This document shows, one piece after another, positions 63,377 through 64,000 of a DNA stretch of 64,000 nt. The stretch spans positions 248,001-312,000 of the forward strand of contig NZ_JABMKZ010000002.1 in NCBI RefSeq assembly GCF_013204855.1, written 5' to 3'. The position numbers and the translations under genes were made by a program. The first letter of the stretch is position 1, and each line of letters starts with the position of its first letter. The notes under the pieces are model-generated. The model worked only from the letters and a program-made list of their open reading frames with translations, did no database searches and was not told where the DNA came from. The stretch is from Paenibacillus alba (GTDB taxonomy: Bacteria > Bacillota > Bacilli > Paenibacillales > NBRC-103111).

Positions 63377-64000
63377 TCATCCCTTCTGAATGGCGTTCGC
63401 TGTAATCCGTTCATTGCCGCCGATAAGTACTATTTCCCCGTTGCCATCCACGACAGCGCCATCTTCAACTACCGTATTTTCACCGATAATAGCTTTACGA
63501 ATTGTGACGTTATTGCCGATTTTGGCATTCGGCATGATGACAGAATCGCGGATTTGGCTGCCTTCGCCCACCTGCACGCCAAAAAATAACACAGAATGAT
63601 CGACATCGCCGAAAATCGCACAGCCTTCATTCACAAGCGAACGTTTGATGTTTGCCGTTGGAGCAATATATTGCGCTGGCTGATAGGGATTCTGGGAATA
63701 AACACGCCAATCCTTATCGTTCAGATTAAGCTCATTTTTATCATCCAGCAGATCCATATTCGCTTCCCATAAGCTGTCGATCGTACCGACGTCTTTCCAG
63801 TACCCTTCGAAAGGATACGCGAACATCCTTGCTTCATCTTTCAACATCATTGGAATGATATCTTTACCGAAATCTTTGCTGGAGTTAGGGTTAGCTTCAT
63901 CTTCAAGCAGATAAGCCTTCAGTACACTCCAGTTAAAAATATAGATACCCATCGAAGCTAAGTTGCTGTTAGCTTCTTTTGGTTTTTCTGCGAATTCAGT
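63377..64000 (-). CDS. glgC: Glucose-1-phosphate adenylyltransferase, 5' end outside window
   Basis: The frame is open from the window edge to the stop at 63377 (about 207 codons): [20 protein letters not shown], ending in NAIQKG. It has [20 protein letters not shown] and C-terminal beta-helix hexapeptides. It makes ADP-glucose from glucose-1-phosphate and ATP. N-terminal substrate-binding parts lie beyond 64000. Confidence 0.94.
   Translation of the reverse strand, partial: TEFAEKPKEANSNLASMGIYIFNWSVLKAYLLEDEANPNSSKDFGKDIIPMMLKDEARMFAYPFEGYWKDVGTIDSLWEANMDLLDDKNELNLNDKDWRVYSQNPYQPAQYIAPTANIKRSLVNEGCAIFGDVDHSVLFFGVQVGEGSQIRDSVIMPNAKIGNNVTIRKAIIGENTVVEDGAVVDGNGEIVLIGGNERITANAIQKG

Overview
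The window looks like chromosomal DNA of a spore-forming, Gram-positive Paenibacillus-like bacterium (Bacillales). Evidence: strong AGGAGG-type ribosome binding sites, LacI/AraC/YesMN-type sugar regulation, lipoprotein-type binding proteins, cortex-lytic GH18 and spore-appendage (Ena-type) genes, a glgC-glgD-glgA operon and a DUF1540 protein. No rRNA, tRNA, CRISPR array or complete insertion sequence was seen.

Layout. 1-8.0 kb: one long minus-strand operon, DUF309 protein - response regulator - sensor kinase - lipoprotein - HlyD-type adaptor with a glycine tail - MacB-like ATPase and permease - secreted protein (cut by the window edge). This is a self-contained two-component/efflux system. 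8.1-10.7 kb: a six-repeat GH18 hydrolase and two small Cys-rich proteins. 10.7-19.6 kb: an AT-rich accessory island bounded by a damaged DUF255 (YyaL-type) gene. It holds a second DUF255 5' fragment, a truncated metallophosphoesterase, a PD-(D/E)XK-like protein, and a run of immunity-like genes with a toxin-tip remnant and an effector-like protein. 19.8-22.1 kb: an ECF sigma factor with a downstream membrane partner, and small proteins.

22.4-30.6 kb: a LacI-regulated Opp-family transporter operon (binding protein, OppB, OppC, OppD, OppF, HAD hydrolase, LacI). It has two identical 16-bp palindromes and a likely CcpA site in front, so the ligand is more likely a sugar-containing molecule than a peptide. 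30.6-32.5 kb: TetR, HXXEE and GNAT genes. 33.0-38.2 kb: GIY-YIG, VWA, MoxR-like AAA and DUF6530 genes, then an operon of SUMF1-like, DUF4180 and BetI-like TetR genes. The AAA and VWA genes meet at an A10 tract that could join them by slippage. 38.3-48.7 kb: an AraC regulator and a multi-sugar ABC transporter with its own binding-protein sensor, YesM kinase and YesN regulator, arranged like the XylFII-LytS-YesN xylose system.

48.9-54.2 kb: the most striking region. It holds a cupin protein, two Ena-core (DUF3992) spore-appendage subunits, a Lys/Pro/Cys-rich protein with a distant Ena-like domain, and a BclA-like collagen protein with about 155 Gly-X-Y triplets: a plausible pilus-plus-tip set for the spore surface. 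54.3-57.0 kb: a Fur-boxed siderophore binding protein and a Btr-like AraC/binding-protein fusion, with no permease nearby. 57-60.7 kb: DUF7002-like, YjdF-like, VOC and cardiolipin synthase genes. 60.8-64.0 kb: glgA, glgD and glgC (cut by the window edge). Three intergenic regions carry families of short inverted or tandem repeats that are not CRISPR.
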